Source: Castanea sativa (Eukaryota; Streptophyta; Magnoliopsida; Fagales; Fagaceae). Taken from it: 64,000 nucleotides of DNA. Where the stretch lies: contig NC_134018.1 in the NCBI RefSeq assembly GCF_040712315.1, positions 62,001-126,000 of the forward strand, in the 5' to 3' direction. This document shows, in pieces, positions 22,411 through 33,399 of this stretch (positions within the stretch are counted from its first letter, which is position 1; every line of letters begins with the position of its first letter). The notes below the pieces were generated by a model. That model ran no database searches and was not told the DNA's origin. It saw only the letters and a program-made list of their open reading frames with translations. The translations under genes were made by a program, and so were the position numbers.

Positions 22411-23201
22411 TGTAGGGGCAGGAAGGCCAAAATACGTTTTCGGGCCTTGGGCCTGATTTAGGAGTATTTACCTGTCCGAGCAGGACTTTGAAGCCCACAA
22501 ATCAACTATTGCTAGAAAGGTTGATAGGGATTATCCGAGGAGGGGCATCTCCTCGGCTAGATCAGGTAAAGATCGGGTGATATGCTATGATGTTTAGAAA
22601 GGGATTCTAAGAGGTCTGGTGTATGATGATGTGTTCTACAAGGGACCAGAGAGGAAGAATGGATAGGAAATATCTTGAAGAAAGCTGCTACCACCGCATT
22701 AAAGACTCTGCACCTACCTCTCTGGCCGCATTAATGGGGAAATGACCTCTGAACGGAGGTGATCAGTTTTACAGCTATTGTTTGAAGACTTCAAAAGGGT
22801 GGCAGATGGGACAAGTATCTAATTTGGTGATTTGTGCTACACGTGGAAAGTAAAGGGAAGAAAAAGAGTGATATAAAGGAAGAAAAAAAGTATTAGGAAG
22901 GGGAGAGGGGAACAAGAAAAAGAAAAGAAAGAAAGCACTGTACACATCAGCTTCAATTGTAATATTTTGTTTGAAGAAGGAAAGACAATAAAAGTGATCC
23001 TCGGCTTACGTCCGAGGAGAATTTCTGATATTCTTTTTATCCATTGATTGTGTAGATAGCGGCAATCTAGCCCACCTATCTGTTGTCCAATATCCATAAA
23101 ACCTAGATTTCAGGCCCACTCTTTATAAATTTAATTGTATAAGGCTTTTTGGGCCTGAGCTCATCACGTGGTTGGGTCCGGGTACAAATTGTGCACTTAC
23201 A
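22411..23201 (+). repeat. 3' LTR of the Tat element
   Basis: 791 bp, the near-identical partner of 11799-12587, followed directly by the target duplication AATCT. The stretch just before it (TTTTGAGGGACTAT) is only a weak polypurine tract. Confidence 0.95.
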
Positions 23202-23790
23202 AATCTAATCATGAAGTGGACTTAATATCTATCTAATTAAGGAAAAAAAAATAGAAATTCAACAAATACCAATAAAAGTTAGGAATCAATAGTTTAATCA
23301 TGTAAACTATAAACCAGTCGGGTTGGAATATATATATATATTTTTTTGAAAGAGAATTTTAACCTACGGCATCCACTCCTGATGATAGCTCTTTATGGAA
23401 TAGTTTTTGCACTATAAAAATAATTAAAGGAATTACCACTGGAGAAGAAGAATCAACGTACTAGTAGAGATGATCAATTGTAATTCAACCAAATCATTCA
23501 ACGGTGAATTTTTGCGATATGGCGATTGAAGGCGCCATTCATTCTCAATAGCAATAACATTCATTGTGGTGGTGAATGAAGCCACTTTCTAGTTAATCAA
23601 CATTAGTGTGCTCTAGGGTGGTTGAGAGAGAAAGAGAGAAATTAATCATTTTGGTGAATATGAAGTTTAAAAATAATAATATTTTGGACTATGAGGTATG
23701 TATTTCTCAACAAAATATATTTCAATTCTTAGACAATATACGACCATTATTTTATTATAAAGAGTAAGACTAAAGAATAGAAATTTTAAA
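23202..23790. repeat. copy B of the old host duplication
   Basis: Homologous to 10934-11690 in the same orientation. It begins immediately after the Tat 3' LTR with AATCTAATCATGAAGTGG, so the retrotransposon lies at the A/B junction. It lacks the MITE-like insertion of copy A. It contains an extra block at about 23330-23393 with a short TA run. Confidence 0.85.
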
Positions 23791-24107
23791 CATCTAAAAA
23801 TCATTCTGAAATTTATTTAAATTTTAAATATTTTTTTGAAATATTATTAATAATTATAAATTATGGGTTCTTTGAATCCACAATAAGAGATAGCTTGGAA
23901 TCCATTAGAAACATAGATACAAAATTTTGTAATTTTATTAATTTGAAAACTAAACTTAGTTTTCATTTATAGATTGGGACAAATTTAAAGGCTCTATAAA
24001 ATTTGACTGACAAAAAAAATATACATTTTAAAACAAATCCAAATTGATACCCTATCATAATAAGACTTTGATTTGATTTAAAAATTATTAAATGCAGAGA
24101 GACATAC

Positions 24108-24299
24108 CTCAATGAAGTATCCAGTGCCAACATCTACAAGGACTTTATCAACATCATCAAGAGTTCCAGGTACATAAAGAGAAGCAGTAAGAGGTACGAG
24201 CAATTTCTTTCCTTTGGGATGGAGAGAAAGGTCTTCGAGGGCAAAGGAAGCGACCTCAAGCCGACTGGTGACGGTTCGTATATTGTTCAGACTGTCCTG
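24108..24299 (-). pseudogene. PFD5: prefoldin subunit 5 exon fragment
   Basis: On the minus strand 64 codons run without a stop, from QDSLNNIRT through KKLLVPLTASLYVPG to VDVGTGYFIE. This is the family-typical core of prefoldin subunit 5, the alpha-type subunit of the chaperone that delivers actin and tubulin to the CCT chaperonin. A good donor (GAG|GTATGT) follows at 24107 and a possible acceptor (ACACAG) precedes the fragment. The exons for the N-terminal helix and the C-terminal helix were not found nearby. The exon sits between a CACTA terminus on its upstream side and LTR-like DNA on its downstream side. An orphan exon captured by a transposon is the likeliest reading. Part of a gene with very long introns is less likely. 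Confidence 0.78.
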
Positions 24300-24479
24300 C
24301 TGTGTCGCTACGAAAAATCGATCGATGAGAAGGGAATAGAGAGGGTGGAAGTGAGGGATTTAGGGTGTTGGATCAAGAGGTAGCTTGAGAGTTAAGAGTG
24401 ATCTGAGGGATTTAGGGTTTTTTTCAATTATGTGGATCCGGAGTTGAGGGATTTTTTTTTTTTATATTTAAAACTAAGC

Positions 24480-24906
24480 CGCGTTTAATGAAACGCAGCT
24501 ATATAAATGTTGAAGCTGCATTTGTTAAACGCAGCTCCAGACACATATAAGCTGCATTTGTTTAAACGCAACTCTATAAATGTTGAAGTTGCGTTTAACA
24601 AACGCAGCTCTAGATGTGTTTAAGGTGCATTTAAAAAAACGCAGCTCAAGCATCTTTGAAGCTGCGTTTTTTAAACGCAACTCTAGACATATTGAAAAAA
24701 AAAAATTCTCCGGATGGGTCGAAACGCAGCCTCAACATCTAAAAAACGCAGATCCACCCTTGGTCTATAGCCGCATTTACTAAACGCAACTATAGACCAG
24801 GGGTGGAGTTGCGTTTTTAAGAAACGCAGTTGAAATACAACCCTGTAGCTGCGTTTTTATAAAACGCAGCTCAAAAACGCGGCTTCAAAATGCGTTTTTT
24901 GTAGTG
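24480..24906. mobile_element. orphan terminus of a CACTA (En/Spm-type) DNA transposon
   Basis: The segment ends GCGTTTTTTGTAGTG at 24892-24906, the reverse complement of a CACTACAAAAAACGC terminal repeat. It is filled with more than a dozen direct and inverted copies of AAACGCAGCT / AGCTGCGTTT spaced 20-40 bp apart, the usual subterminal repeats of CACTA elements. The next three bases are CTT. No matching CACTACAAAA end was found in the plus-strand sequence to the left, so the other end is lost or decayed. Confidence 0.82.
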
Positions 24907-25136
24907 CTTCTACGATAATAATAGGATCTTAAGATTTGCAACCATCTAATTTGATTACATCGAGCACTTTGACAATTTACTTTACTCTTAATTTTGCTTC
25001 ACTATATTGTTCATCAGTTGTCTAAAAACCATCCATCTTTTTTTTTTTTTTTTAAACTTTCAATTCGTGCAAATTATTTTTTTTTGCACAAAATTTCTCT
25101 AGTTGCAATAGTAAGACTTGATCTTTTCCAACTTCT

Positions 25137-25762
25137 TCAACATTTTCTTGAAAATTGATTTGAATTATTGACCATCAAATCAATTTCTTCACTTAATATT
25201 TGGACTTGAGTACGATTAAGATAATTCCTTTGGTGACAATCTTGAGCTTTCAATTGGCTAATGAGTTTTTGAATGCAATCCTCTTCGTACGAATTTACAA
25301 TTCTATAATCAACAATTGTGAAATGTAATATATCATAACAATCATGAGGAAACCATAAACCAACCAACACAATTTTCATTCTTTGCCGAGAGAAAATTTT
25401 ATAACTACCTCAATACTTTCTTTAAATTTTTACGTCATCCTACCATTCGACCACATCATCATCCAATTTATTATACACAAATATGACCTTTTCTTCATCA
25501 CAAATCTCATAATAATTAAAATATTTCTCCAAATCAAGAATCCAATCAATAAAATGAAACTTACACATCTCTCCATCAAAGAATGTAATTTTCTTGTGTT
25601 ACTATGGGAGGATTTCCTAACAATAAGGGTAGTGACTACTTGTTGTAGTTCATGTATTATTTATTGATTTTCTTCACGAAATTTTAGGAACTCCGCCCTA
25701 ATAAGGACTACATCTTCAACTTTATCATCACTGGAGTGATTGTCGTCACGTATGTTAGCCAT
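25137..25762 (-). pseudogene. gypsy Gag remnant
   Basis: Starting from ATG at 25762 on the minus strand, a short acidic leader (RAEFLKFREEN) is followed, with breaks, by the Gag-type block DWILDLEKYFNYYEI, then LDDDVVEW. A further open piece follows at 25379-25137. Frames are interrupted several times. The block resembles the Gag N-terminal domain of plant chromovirus-like gypsy elements. Confidence 0.55.
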
Positions 25763-27197
25763 CAAACTAGGGTAAGGACAAGGATTTGATATCAATTAAC
25801 GCAAGGGGAAATCTGCAAGATGCAAAATACATTTACTTTTGAGAGATAACCTCAAATCCACGAGGGTTCCTTAAATTTGCAAGGAGAAATAGTCTAAAGT
25901 CCACCAGAAAAATAGAGACAAAAGTTTGTAAATTTGAAATTTGAACTTAATTTTAGTTTACAGACTTTAGATCCAGTTGATATATCTTAAAACATATCCA
26001 ATTGATATCATGCCATAATAGTGCTCTAATTTGACTTCAAAAGCATTAAATGCACTTAGAATCAAAGAAATAATAACCCTAGATCTAAATTCTAAAAAAT
26101 CGATCGAACCAATCTAATAGAACCTTTCCACCTCGATTCAAATCTTTGTCATCTATGGTAAAAATCATTGTCATCCATGTTCAAATCTCTACCCAAATCT
26201 AGTGGAAATCTTACCATCTCTGGCTAGATCTAGTGGAGATCATGAGACCTCCAATGAAGATCCGTTGGAATCTCAATTGTTGCTGCTTCTCTGGGTTTCG
26301 ACTGAATCCAACTCTACTTGTGGAAAATCCATCTCAGTCCAATTTGTTGATGCTCTCGGTCAACCATGAGTACTTCATTTTACCACCCAATAGGCACAAA
26401 CTTGACTGGACTCATGAACACCCCTAGCATTGGTAATAATTAAATAATATTGCAAAAAAGAGTAATCTATGTACATAATTCATTTACTCTCATAATTATT
26501 TTTCAAAAGATGTTGTAGTTAGTAATGAAAAAAATAATGATAGCGGTGCCTCATGTTTCCATTAAACACATTTTACCAAGAAAATAAGGTATGGAAACTT
26601 GAAAATATTCTCAAATATGCTCCTATTTCTAACCAAAAAAGATTATTAAAAAAAAGATTCTCAAATATGTCACCACCCTAACATTAATTTCTCTAACAAA
26701 AGTATATACTACTAGGTGTGCGTTTAGGCTAAAATTAAAAATTAAAATTATTTTACTATTCAGTTTATTTTTACTATTATTTACACTTTTTAACACTATT
26801 TAATATTATCCTTTCAACCATAATTTTTCAACAAAATAAACGATATTCATCTCTACTTTGTAGCTGGACCGGTTGGGTGGTTCAGTTGACTTCGCAGGAT
26901 TATTTACAATAACATTGGTTTGCTACTAATTAAATGCTTTTCACATAAGAATATATATAATATATATGTTTGTCGTCGTGGGAAAAGGAACAGTGGTGTG
27001 CTACTATTACTAACAGCTACAAGTATTTCAGTTCTTCCCTGTTCCTTGCAGACAATGTTCTGTCACAGAAAACCCCTTCATCATCATCTTCGATCATACA
27101 TATTACGTTAAACCAAAGAAACGCAAACCTGCCCCAAATCCAAATCTCCTGTCCTTCTTTTATCTTTTTCACATATATTCATATTCCTATTTTCATT

Positions 27198-27202
<5 letters not shown>

Positions 27203-27236
<34 letters not shown>
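27203..27236. repeat. (AG)n microsatellite upstream of LAS
   Basis: About 17 uninterrupted AG units, 230 bp before the LAS start codon. Such CT/GA tracts are common in plant promoters and leaders. Confidence 0.93.
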
Positions 27237-27240
<4 letters not shown>

Positions 27241-27306
27241 CGTCTCTTTCTTTCCAACCCTACCATTCTTAGTCCAAGTTGTTCCTCATTGATAAGGGTA
27301 ATCCCC

Positions 27307-27308
<2 letters not shown>

Positions 27309-27357
<49 letters not shown>
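27309..27357. repeat. compound (GT)n(AT)n microsatellite upstream of LAS
   Basis: About seven GT units run into about seventeen AT units, ending 108 bp before the LAS ATG. The AT part could serve as or replace a TATA box. Its length is likely to vary between individuals. Confidence 0.93.
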
Positions 27358-27359
<2 letters not shown>

Positions 27360-27465
27360 TACATGTTGTATCTGGTTCGAGTAGAGTAGTATTGCCACTG
27401 CTGCACATAGAATATATGTCTTTAGAGAGCTAGCTCTAATTAAATAAAAACGGTTATCAGATACT

Positions 27466-28815
27466 ATGTTCATTGGCTCATTCAGTTCCTCTCATCATGA
27501 TCAACAAGCTGAAGATCAAGAGGACCCCATCAGCAGCTCAGATCTGCAATTTATCCCAGCAAACCCATCTCAGCCACCACTTCCAAATGCAATCCACATG
27601 CCCCAATTACTCATTCGTTGCGCTGAGCTCATCTCTAGGTCCGACTTCTCCGCTGCTCACCGCCTTATCTCCATTTTGTCCACTAACTCCTCCCTTTATG
27701 GTGACTCCACTGAAAGATTGGTCCATCAGTTCGCTAAAGCCCTCTCTCTCCGCCTCAATAATTTTTCATCATCATCTGGTGCTAGTACTGCTGGTTCAGT
27801 TGCTATAAACACTAGTGCCTCATTAGCATCAACATCAGCTTTTGTTACTAGAGCAGCTACTAGTATTAGCAGCAACATTGATATTAATGCCGACACAGAG
27901 AGTGTGTCTGATTCTGATGATTCTCTTCAGTCTTGCTATCTATCCTTAAACCAAATAACCCCATTCATAAGATTCAGCCATCTGACAGCCAACCAAGCCA
28001 TCTTGGAAGCTATAGACGAAGGCCGACAAGCCATTCACATCTTGGACTTTGACATCATGCACGGCCTTCAATGGCCTCCTCTTATGCAAGCCCTTGCTGA
28101 GCGTTCCTATCCTCCTCCAATGCTTCGAATCACCGCCACAGGGAACGATCCCAATATTCTACACAGAACCGGTGACCGGCTCTCCAAGTTTGCTCAGACT
28201 CTAGGACTCAGATTCCAGTTCCACCCACTCCTCATCGTCAGCAATGATATTAATTGTATTATTGATCCCTTAGCGCTTGCTCTCCACCCAGATGAAGCCC
28301 TTGCTATCAACTGTGTGCTTTATCTTCACAAGCTCCTCAAAGAAGACTCTCGTGGTCTACGACTCTTTCTCCACAAAATCAAGGCCTTGAATCCCAAAGT
28401 GGTTACAATTGCAGAACAAGAGGCTAACCACAACCACCCTGTTTTCTTGCAGAGACTTGTGGAGGCTTTGGACCATTACACCTCAGTCTTTGATTCTCTG
28501 GAGGCCACTTTGCCTCCTAATAGCAGAGAGAGACTCGCTGTGGAGCAAGTGTGGTTTGGAAGAGAGATCGTGGACATTGTGGCAGCTGAGGGAGTCAATA
28601 GAAGAGAAAGGCACCAGAGATATGAGGCTTGGGAAGTTATGCTTCGGAGCTCAGGGTTTTCCAATGTTCCCTTGAGCCCTTTTGCACTTTCGCAGGCTAA
28701 ACTCCTCCTCAGGCTCCATTATCCTTCTGAGGGTTACAAGCTTCAGATTCGCAACGATTCTTTGTTCCTTGGTTGGCAGAATCGAGCCCTTTTTTCTGTA
28801 TCTTCATGGCACTAA
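27466..28815 (+). CDS. LAS: GRAS transcription factor, LATERAL SUPPRESSOR (SCL18) type
   Basis: A single-exon gene of 449 residues, matching the family's usual 430-450. LAS proteins act in the nucleus in leaf axils to keep cells competent to form axillary meristems. The N-terminus is short and Ser/Gln-rich. The first leucine-rich region starts near residue 44 (MPQLLIRCAELISRSDF) and includes the LAS-like block GDSTERLVHQF. A Ser/Ala/Thr-rich stretch at about 100-155 separates it from the VHIID motif, here IHILDFDIMHGLQWP from residue 190. The second leucine-rich and PFYRE regions follow. The C-terminal SAW region runs from about 385 to the end (LFLGWQNRALFSVSSWH). The ATG at 27466 heads the open frame and gives a family-like N-terminus. 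No intron is needed. Other GRAS subfamilies differ in N-terminus and in the SAW end, so I favour LAS strongly. Confidence 0.9.
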   Translation: MFIGSFSSSHHDQQAEDQEDPISSSDLQFIPANPSQPPLPNAIHMPQLLIRCAELISRSDFSAAHRLISILSTNSSLYGDSTERLVHQFAKALSLRLNNFSSSSGASTAGSVAINTSASLASTSAFVTRAATSISSNIDINADTESVSDSDDSLQSCYLSLNQITPFIRFSHLTANQAILEAIDEGRQAIHILDFDIMHGLQWPPLMQALAERSYPPPMLRITATGNDPNILHRTGDRLSKFAQTLGLRFQFHPLLIVSNDINCIIDPLALALHPDEALAINCVLYLHKLLKEDSRGLRLFLHKIKALNPKVVTIAEQEANHNHPVFLQRLVEALDHYTSVFDSLEATLPPNSRERLAVEQVWFGREIVDIVAAEGVNRRERHQRYEAWEVMLRSSGFSNVPLSPFALSQAKLLLRLHYPSEGYKLQIRNDSLFLGWQNRALFSVSSWH

Positions 28816-30632
28816 ATTTATTTATTAATTAATTAATTAATACCTCAAGCTACTTGCTCTAAATGATCAGTCATTTATCCCCTATGCTTGACTGTCCAAC
28901 CCAATAACATAGTGGTAAGATCCGGGGCTGGTCTCTATATATCTCTCTCTTTTGCTTCATATATTAATTAAGTATTCTCCCTCATAATATTGTTATTAAC
29001 AAACAAGAAATGTAGGCAAAGTGGTTCCTATATATATTGCTATATGTAACCCCACCTAAAATTTGAGTTTCCTATTCCCTACTTAGAGATGCCTGTGTGT
29101 GTGTGCGCGCCCTTTGTAGTTACCCTTACCCAGTATGCTTGCATGGGCAATTGAGCGCGTTGTGAATCAGTAGTTTGCGTGAAAGTATTCTTGAAAGAAA
29201 TAGCTCATAACAAACCAGCCTCGCATCACCTTAGTTCACCATGCACCCAAGATTGGTTCTTTCTTGGGTAATGAAACTGCTTATCAGTCTTGTATTTTTA
29301 TAGTTGCCTTTGAAATATTTTGTTTGCCTTTGTCGCCTTTAAATCTCTTTCCCTTTTTATATATTATTTTCTTTTTTTTCCTTACCTGATCAATTCCTCT
29401 TTGGACTTTTGGAAGACAATTATCGCTAAGTGGTGTATAATTAATCCTATGGTATATTCCATTTAAAGTTTGAAGCACCCATATTTTTCTAGAGGGTTGT
29501 TTGTCTCTTTGTATTGGTGTGTGCTGGTCTAATTTGATTCTTAGATTTAATTTTCTTTTTATATTCTAATAATGCTTCGTACTAGCTAGCTGGTATTGTT
29601 TAATTAATCATGCACTTACCTTATTTTCTCTCGTTCTCTCTCTCTCTCAATAAAATAAGGGCAACATGAAAAGTAAGCTCATCCATCAACCGCCTTTGCC
29701 GATGAGCCACTCTTGTTCCCCAAAATTCCTTTGTCTCCTTCAATGTTGTGCTTTCAAGAAGGGATGCATGAGGGTTCTTGTTTTTAGCACCAAGCAAGTA
29801 GAGCACTAAGTAAGTACCCGTATATACCTGTTTCTGTCTTTTAATATTACACACCATTTATTTCCCTAATTTCTGCCTCATGTCCCCTCAACAAAACCAT
29901 CAAAATTCTCAAAGTAGAGCTTTTCATGCTCCCCTTGCCTCCTCTTGGACCTTGCATTTGATAACCCTCCTGCTAGCTAGGGATCTCTTGTGTCCTGTAT
30001 TTTTTCAAGCATGTCTTACTCTTGTCTCTTGAACCAAATGCCCTTCTTAAACCCTTAAACCTACCCTAAGTCCGAACCTCTCGGTCCCCTTCAAAATAAC
30101 AAAAAAATAAACCCTTCTCTCTCTCTCTCTCTCTCTCTCCATTTGTAGGATAAATTAGGTTTTGATAAAAGTAGGTTGAAGGAAAACTCAACTTTGTTGC
30201 TGTATTCTTCTATATATATTTACATATATATTATTAAAAAAGGCCAATGGCCCTTGTCTTCCAAGGGAGCTAGCGCATAAAAATTGGTAGCCCTGTAACC
30301 CCACGTACACATTGCGAGCATTGTGGTAAGAGGGGATAGTGTAGAGATGTGCATATGCCACAATAAGCTTTTAGGTTCTACTTTGATAGCTGACACGGAT
30401 AAGATGGTCACAAGGCGGATAAGATGGTCACAAGGCAGAGCGTCACAAAGCTTAGCTTAGATTGCGTGTTGGGATTGTAATATGACTGAACAGGGCTAGG
30501 GTTGGTGCACGCATGGCTTTGACAGACATCCATCCATCCATCTCGATCACCATCTGATTCAGACGTAACCTTTTGCCCCCATTTTGTTTGTTTGGAAGAA
30601 ACCCAACTTCTTTTGGTTACTCAAAAATATTG

Positions 30633-30671
<39 letters not shown>

Positions 30672-33399
30672 CTACACATTGCAATAATTAACAATGATAA
30701 ATTGATATGTGGAAGGAAGGAAGGGACTCACTAGTCTAGTCTTGCCATTTTCTTTATAATATTCAATGACGTTTAGAAAAAGTAGGCTGACGTTTATTTG
30801 CTACAATAAGTATATTCCTTCCACATTATACTATTCTCACGCGTAGTGCGTATCATTCATACCTATTTAATGCTTCTTTTCATCAACTCAATTCTTTGGC
30901 TTGAAATTCTCAATTTGTAGTGTATATATATATATGATGATACCTCATAGTTGCTTTTGGTGGCATGTGTGTGTGCTGTGTTTCGGAGAGAGATGGAGAG
31001 AGAGAGACGCTGCAGTTGAAACTTATTAAACTCAACTCAATGATGAGTACTAAAGTCAGAAGTACGGTTAATCAGTGGGACATCAACATCCATAATCTTA
31101 GCAACAGTCGAAGTACCCATATAGTTTGTGGTGAACTACGACCTTTATCCCATGGTATAAGAATACAGCTTCTTTTTGTTATCATTAAGATTAAGGCACG
31201 CCTGGATAACGTGAGAAGGAATTTTACATAATGACTAGGTTAATCAACTGAGATTTGTATACATGGGGGAACGGTGTGTGTGTGTATATATATAAAGATT
31301 AAATTCAATAAATATATGATGTAAAATCATGTGCTTGCACCCTCCAAAAAGATTATTTTAAGTTAAGCAATAAGCATCATCACAGATTCTCCAAACCAAG
31401 TTAAATGGACAAAATATTTACAGCCCTTAAATCTCATACGGGCCTACGACCATGTCCTCCGACAATCAACTAGCTCTCCCTACGAAACCGAGTGAAGAAC
31501 TTTTTTACCAGTCCTAAGAAGAGCAAATTAAAAACAAAGCAAAAGTTTTTTCCCAACAGATCGGCAAGTTTAGAACTTCCACAGTCCATTTAATATTGAA
31601 TCTCTATTTCTATACTCGTCCGTTAATGTGTCTTCGAACCAAACGAAAATACAGCATCGATCGATGGACGTATAAGAAAATATTTTTTCATCAACAAATG
31701 ATGTGCCCCAAAACATAAATTTTGAAAATAAAAGGTAGATTTCAGCTAGTTACATAATAATTAAAAAATACTAGCCTCATCACACGCGCTTCGTGCGTGC
31801 AATGAAACTTTTTTTTAGTGGTCCTATTTTGTAGAAAAAAAATGTGTTTTTTTTATAATTCTATATATTTAATTTTTATTTTGAAAATCGTATTTACAAG
31901 TGGATAAAGTAATTTGAAAATTAACAAGAAAGTTGTCCTATTTTTTAGGTAATATTTTAGTGGAAGTTAGTTGCATTTTTACTAAATTGTCTTTTAGTTT
32001 TATCTCTGCTTAAACATAGGGTTATAGAGGCAATTTTAAACTAAAAAATGAGGAATCTAAACAGGGACCCTTAAATAATAGTATAGATATAAGAGAATTT
32101 CACTCTTTCAACTAAACTTTTATGTAGTTCAAAAATATCATCATTAATGAAGGGTGACTTCACTTAGAAATAGGTCATAAATATCAAATAAAAAATTTTA
32201 TTTTGAATTCAAAAAATGAATTACTAATATTTAGGATTTTTTTTCCTTCACGTTCAAAAAAGAAATTACAATTACTATTTATCTCTAATATATATATCTT
32301 TTTTATTTATTTGAAAAAAAAATTCTAAATTATAATAGATATAAATTATTAATCTTTACAAAAAAAAAATAAAGCCTATAAACACGTGCATGAGCACATG
32401 TTCAAATGCTAGTAATTAAATAATGAATAGGACACTCTAAGAGACACGATTCTCCGTTCTTTTAATATCATACTAATAAGAAGAAGAAAAAAAAGATATT
32501 ATGAACACTACAAATCGATGAATTACTAATCAAATATTCCTTTATTAATTATGTTGTTAAATATGTTGTTGATGATAACAATTGCATTAATATCAATTTA
32601 GAATTTTTGTATGAGTTTTAGCATTTTTTTTTTTTTTTTTTGGTTGTGTAATGTGTATGCATGTGCAGTGCATGTATATAAATGAAAAGTATAGCGGCAT
32701 AGGAATTAACAGTGATGGGTATAGGTGAGGGGTTTGTAGGGTCGTGGCGAAGTTTAGGGGTTGGATGAATGGATGGGGCCGTGCCCAACAAGTAAAATGA
32801 AAAGGGCAAATTAAAAGCAGGTGGGCAGAAGCAGAAGCAGAAACAGAGGAAGGGGTGTGGACGTGGACGTTGAGTGGTATTTATTTTTGGTCGATCGTAC
32901 TACTACTCCCGTCAGACTCAGAACCACTGCACTATCCCCACCTAAATTATTTATGTGTTGATTCTCAACAACAAATAAATAAATAAATAAAAATAAAAAT
33001 TTATGTGTGCCTGTGTTTTCGCGTGTCCCCGTGTGCATCATTAATTTTGAAACTAAGTAAAGCCACTAATTCTAAATAGTTTTACATGGCATTTTTTTTT
33101 TTTATTTAACACCAATTTATTAACATTTTCGTTAGTTAGCATATTTATAAAACTATTAAAAAAAATTAGTATCTGGAGTCTCTTAGACTATTTTAGGAAT
33201 TTTTTTGAGAATCATTTTAGGAATTGAAATAACAATATAAGAACAAAAAGAACAAATTATAAACAACTTTAATTCACATTAATACATATAAAAAGAATTA
33301 AAAACGTGAAATAAATCAAATATAACAAATAGAAAAACTATATCAAGAACTAATGTGAATTATATTAAGCAAATGAGGAGTTCATGGGAAAAACACTCA
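28816..33399. other. gene-free region downstream of LAS with no transposon recognised
   Basis: About 4.6 kb without a credible gene and without a recognisable transposon. It holds several CT/GA runs (about 29636, 30119, 30641), a TATA-rich patch at 30920-30940, a perfect 20-bp tandem repeat at 30397-30436, and a relatively GC-balanced block at 30230-30600. LAS in Arabidopsis is known to need an enhancer located downstream of the gene, so this stretch is the natural place to look. The minus-strand frames at 32618-33041 are low-complexity. Confidence 0.55.
30397..30436. repeat. perfect 20-bp tandem repeat with GATAAG
   Basis: GGATAAGATGGTCACAAGGC occurs twice head to tail (30397-30416, 30417-30436) with no mismatch. 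Each copy holds a GATAAG core, the I-box/GATA-factor type site. It lies 1.6 kb past the LAS stop codon. Confidence 0.93.

Larger units (their letters stand above)
11799..23201 (+). mobile_element. complete Ty3/gypsy retrotransposon, Tat clade, with antisense gene
   Basis: An 11.4-kb element bounded by LTRs of 789 and 791 bp that begin TGTAGGGG and end CTTACA. The perfect 5-bp target duplication AATCT lies at 11794-11798 and 23202-23206. The order is 5' LTR, primer site, gag-protease, RT, RNase H, a second RNase H, integrase, a 152-bp tandem array, an antisense gene and the 3' LTR. Two successive RNase H domains and a long region between integrase and 3' LTR are known marks of the Tat/Ogre group. 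By eye the LTRs differ at about 40 of 790 positions, mostly transitions, so the insertion is moderately old. Stops in gag and pol make it non-autonomous now. Confidence 0.95.
23866..26060 (-). mobile_element. gypsy retrotransposon remnant, LTR pieces flanking other DNA
   Basis: Sequence at 23866-24095 is a diverged copy of 25843-26060, in the same orientation (shared words include ACATAGATACAAAA / AATAGAGACAAAA, then TTTGTAA, and TTAAATGCA). Inside the right copy, on the minus strand, lie a TGATATCAAATCC primer-like site (about 25783-25796) and a Gag remnant. The arrangement fits 5' LTR, primer site and gag of a minus-strand element whose middle has been replaced by a CACTA end and a prefoldin exon. 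Outer boundaries are not defined. Confidence 0.5.
26061..27465. other. intergenic DNA upstream of LAS
   Basis: No gene is supported. The distal part is AT-rich with transposon-like words (for example TTTTACTATTCAGTTTATTTTTACTATT near 26750, a short decayed repeat). The proximal 300 bases contain two microsatellites and the probable 5' leader of the LAS gene. Confidence 0.55.

Noticed and set aside
28880..28930. tRNA-like word AACATAGTGGTAAGATCCGGGG
   Set aside because: The surrounding bases do not form acceptor, anticodon and T arms. No tRNA gene was found in the window.
30220..30411. Minus-strand 63-residue frame downstream of LAS as a small gene
   Set aside because: No domain or start context is visible, and it covers the 20-bp tandem repeat and likely regulatory DNA.
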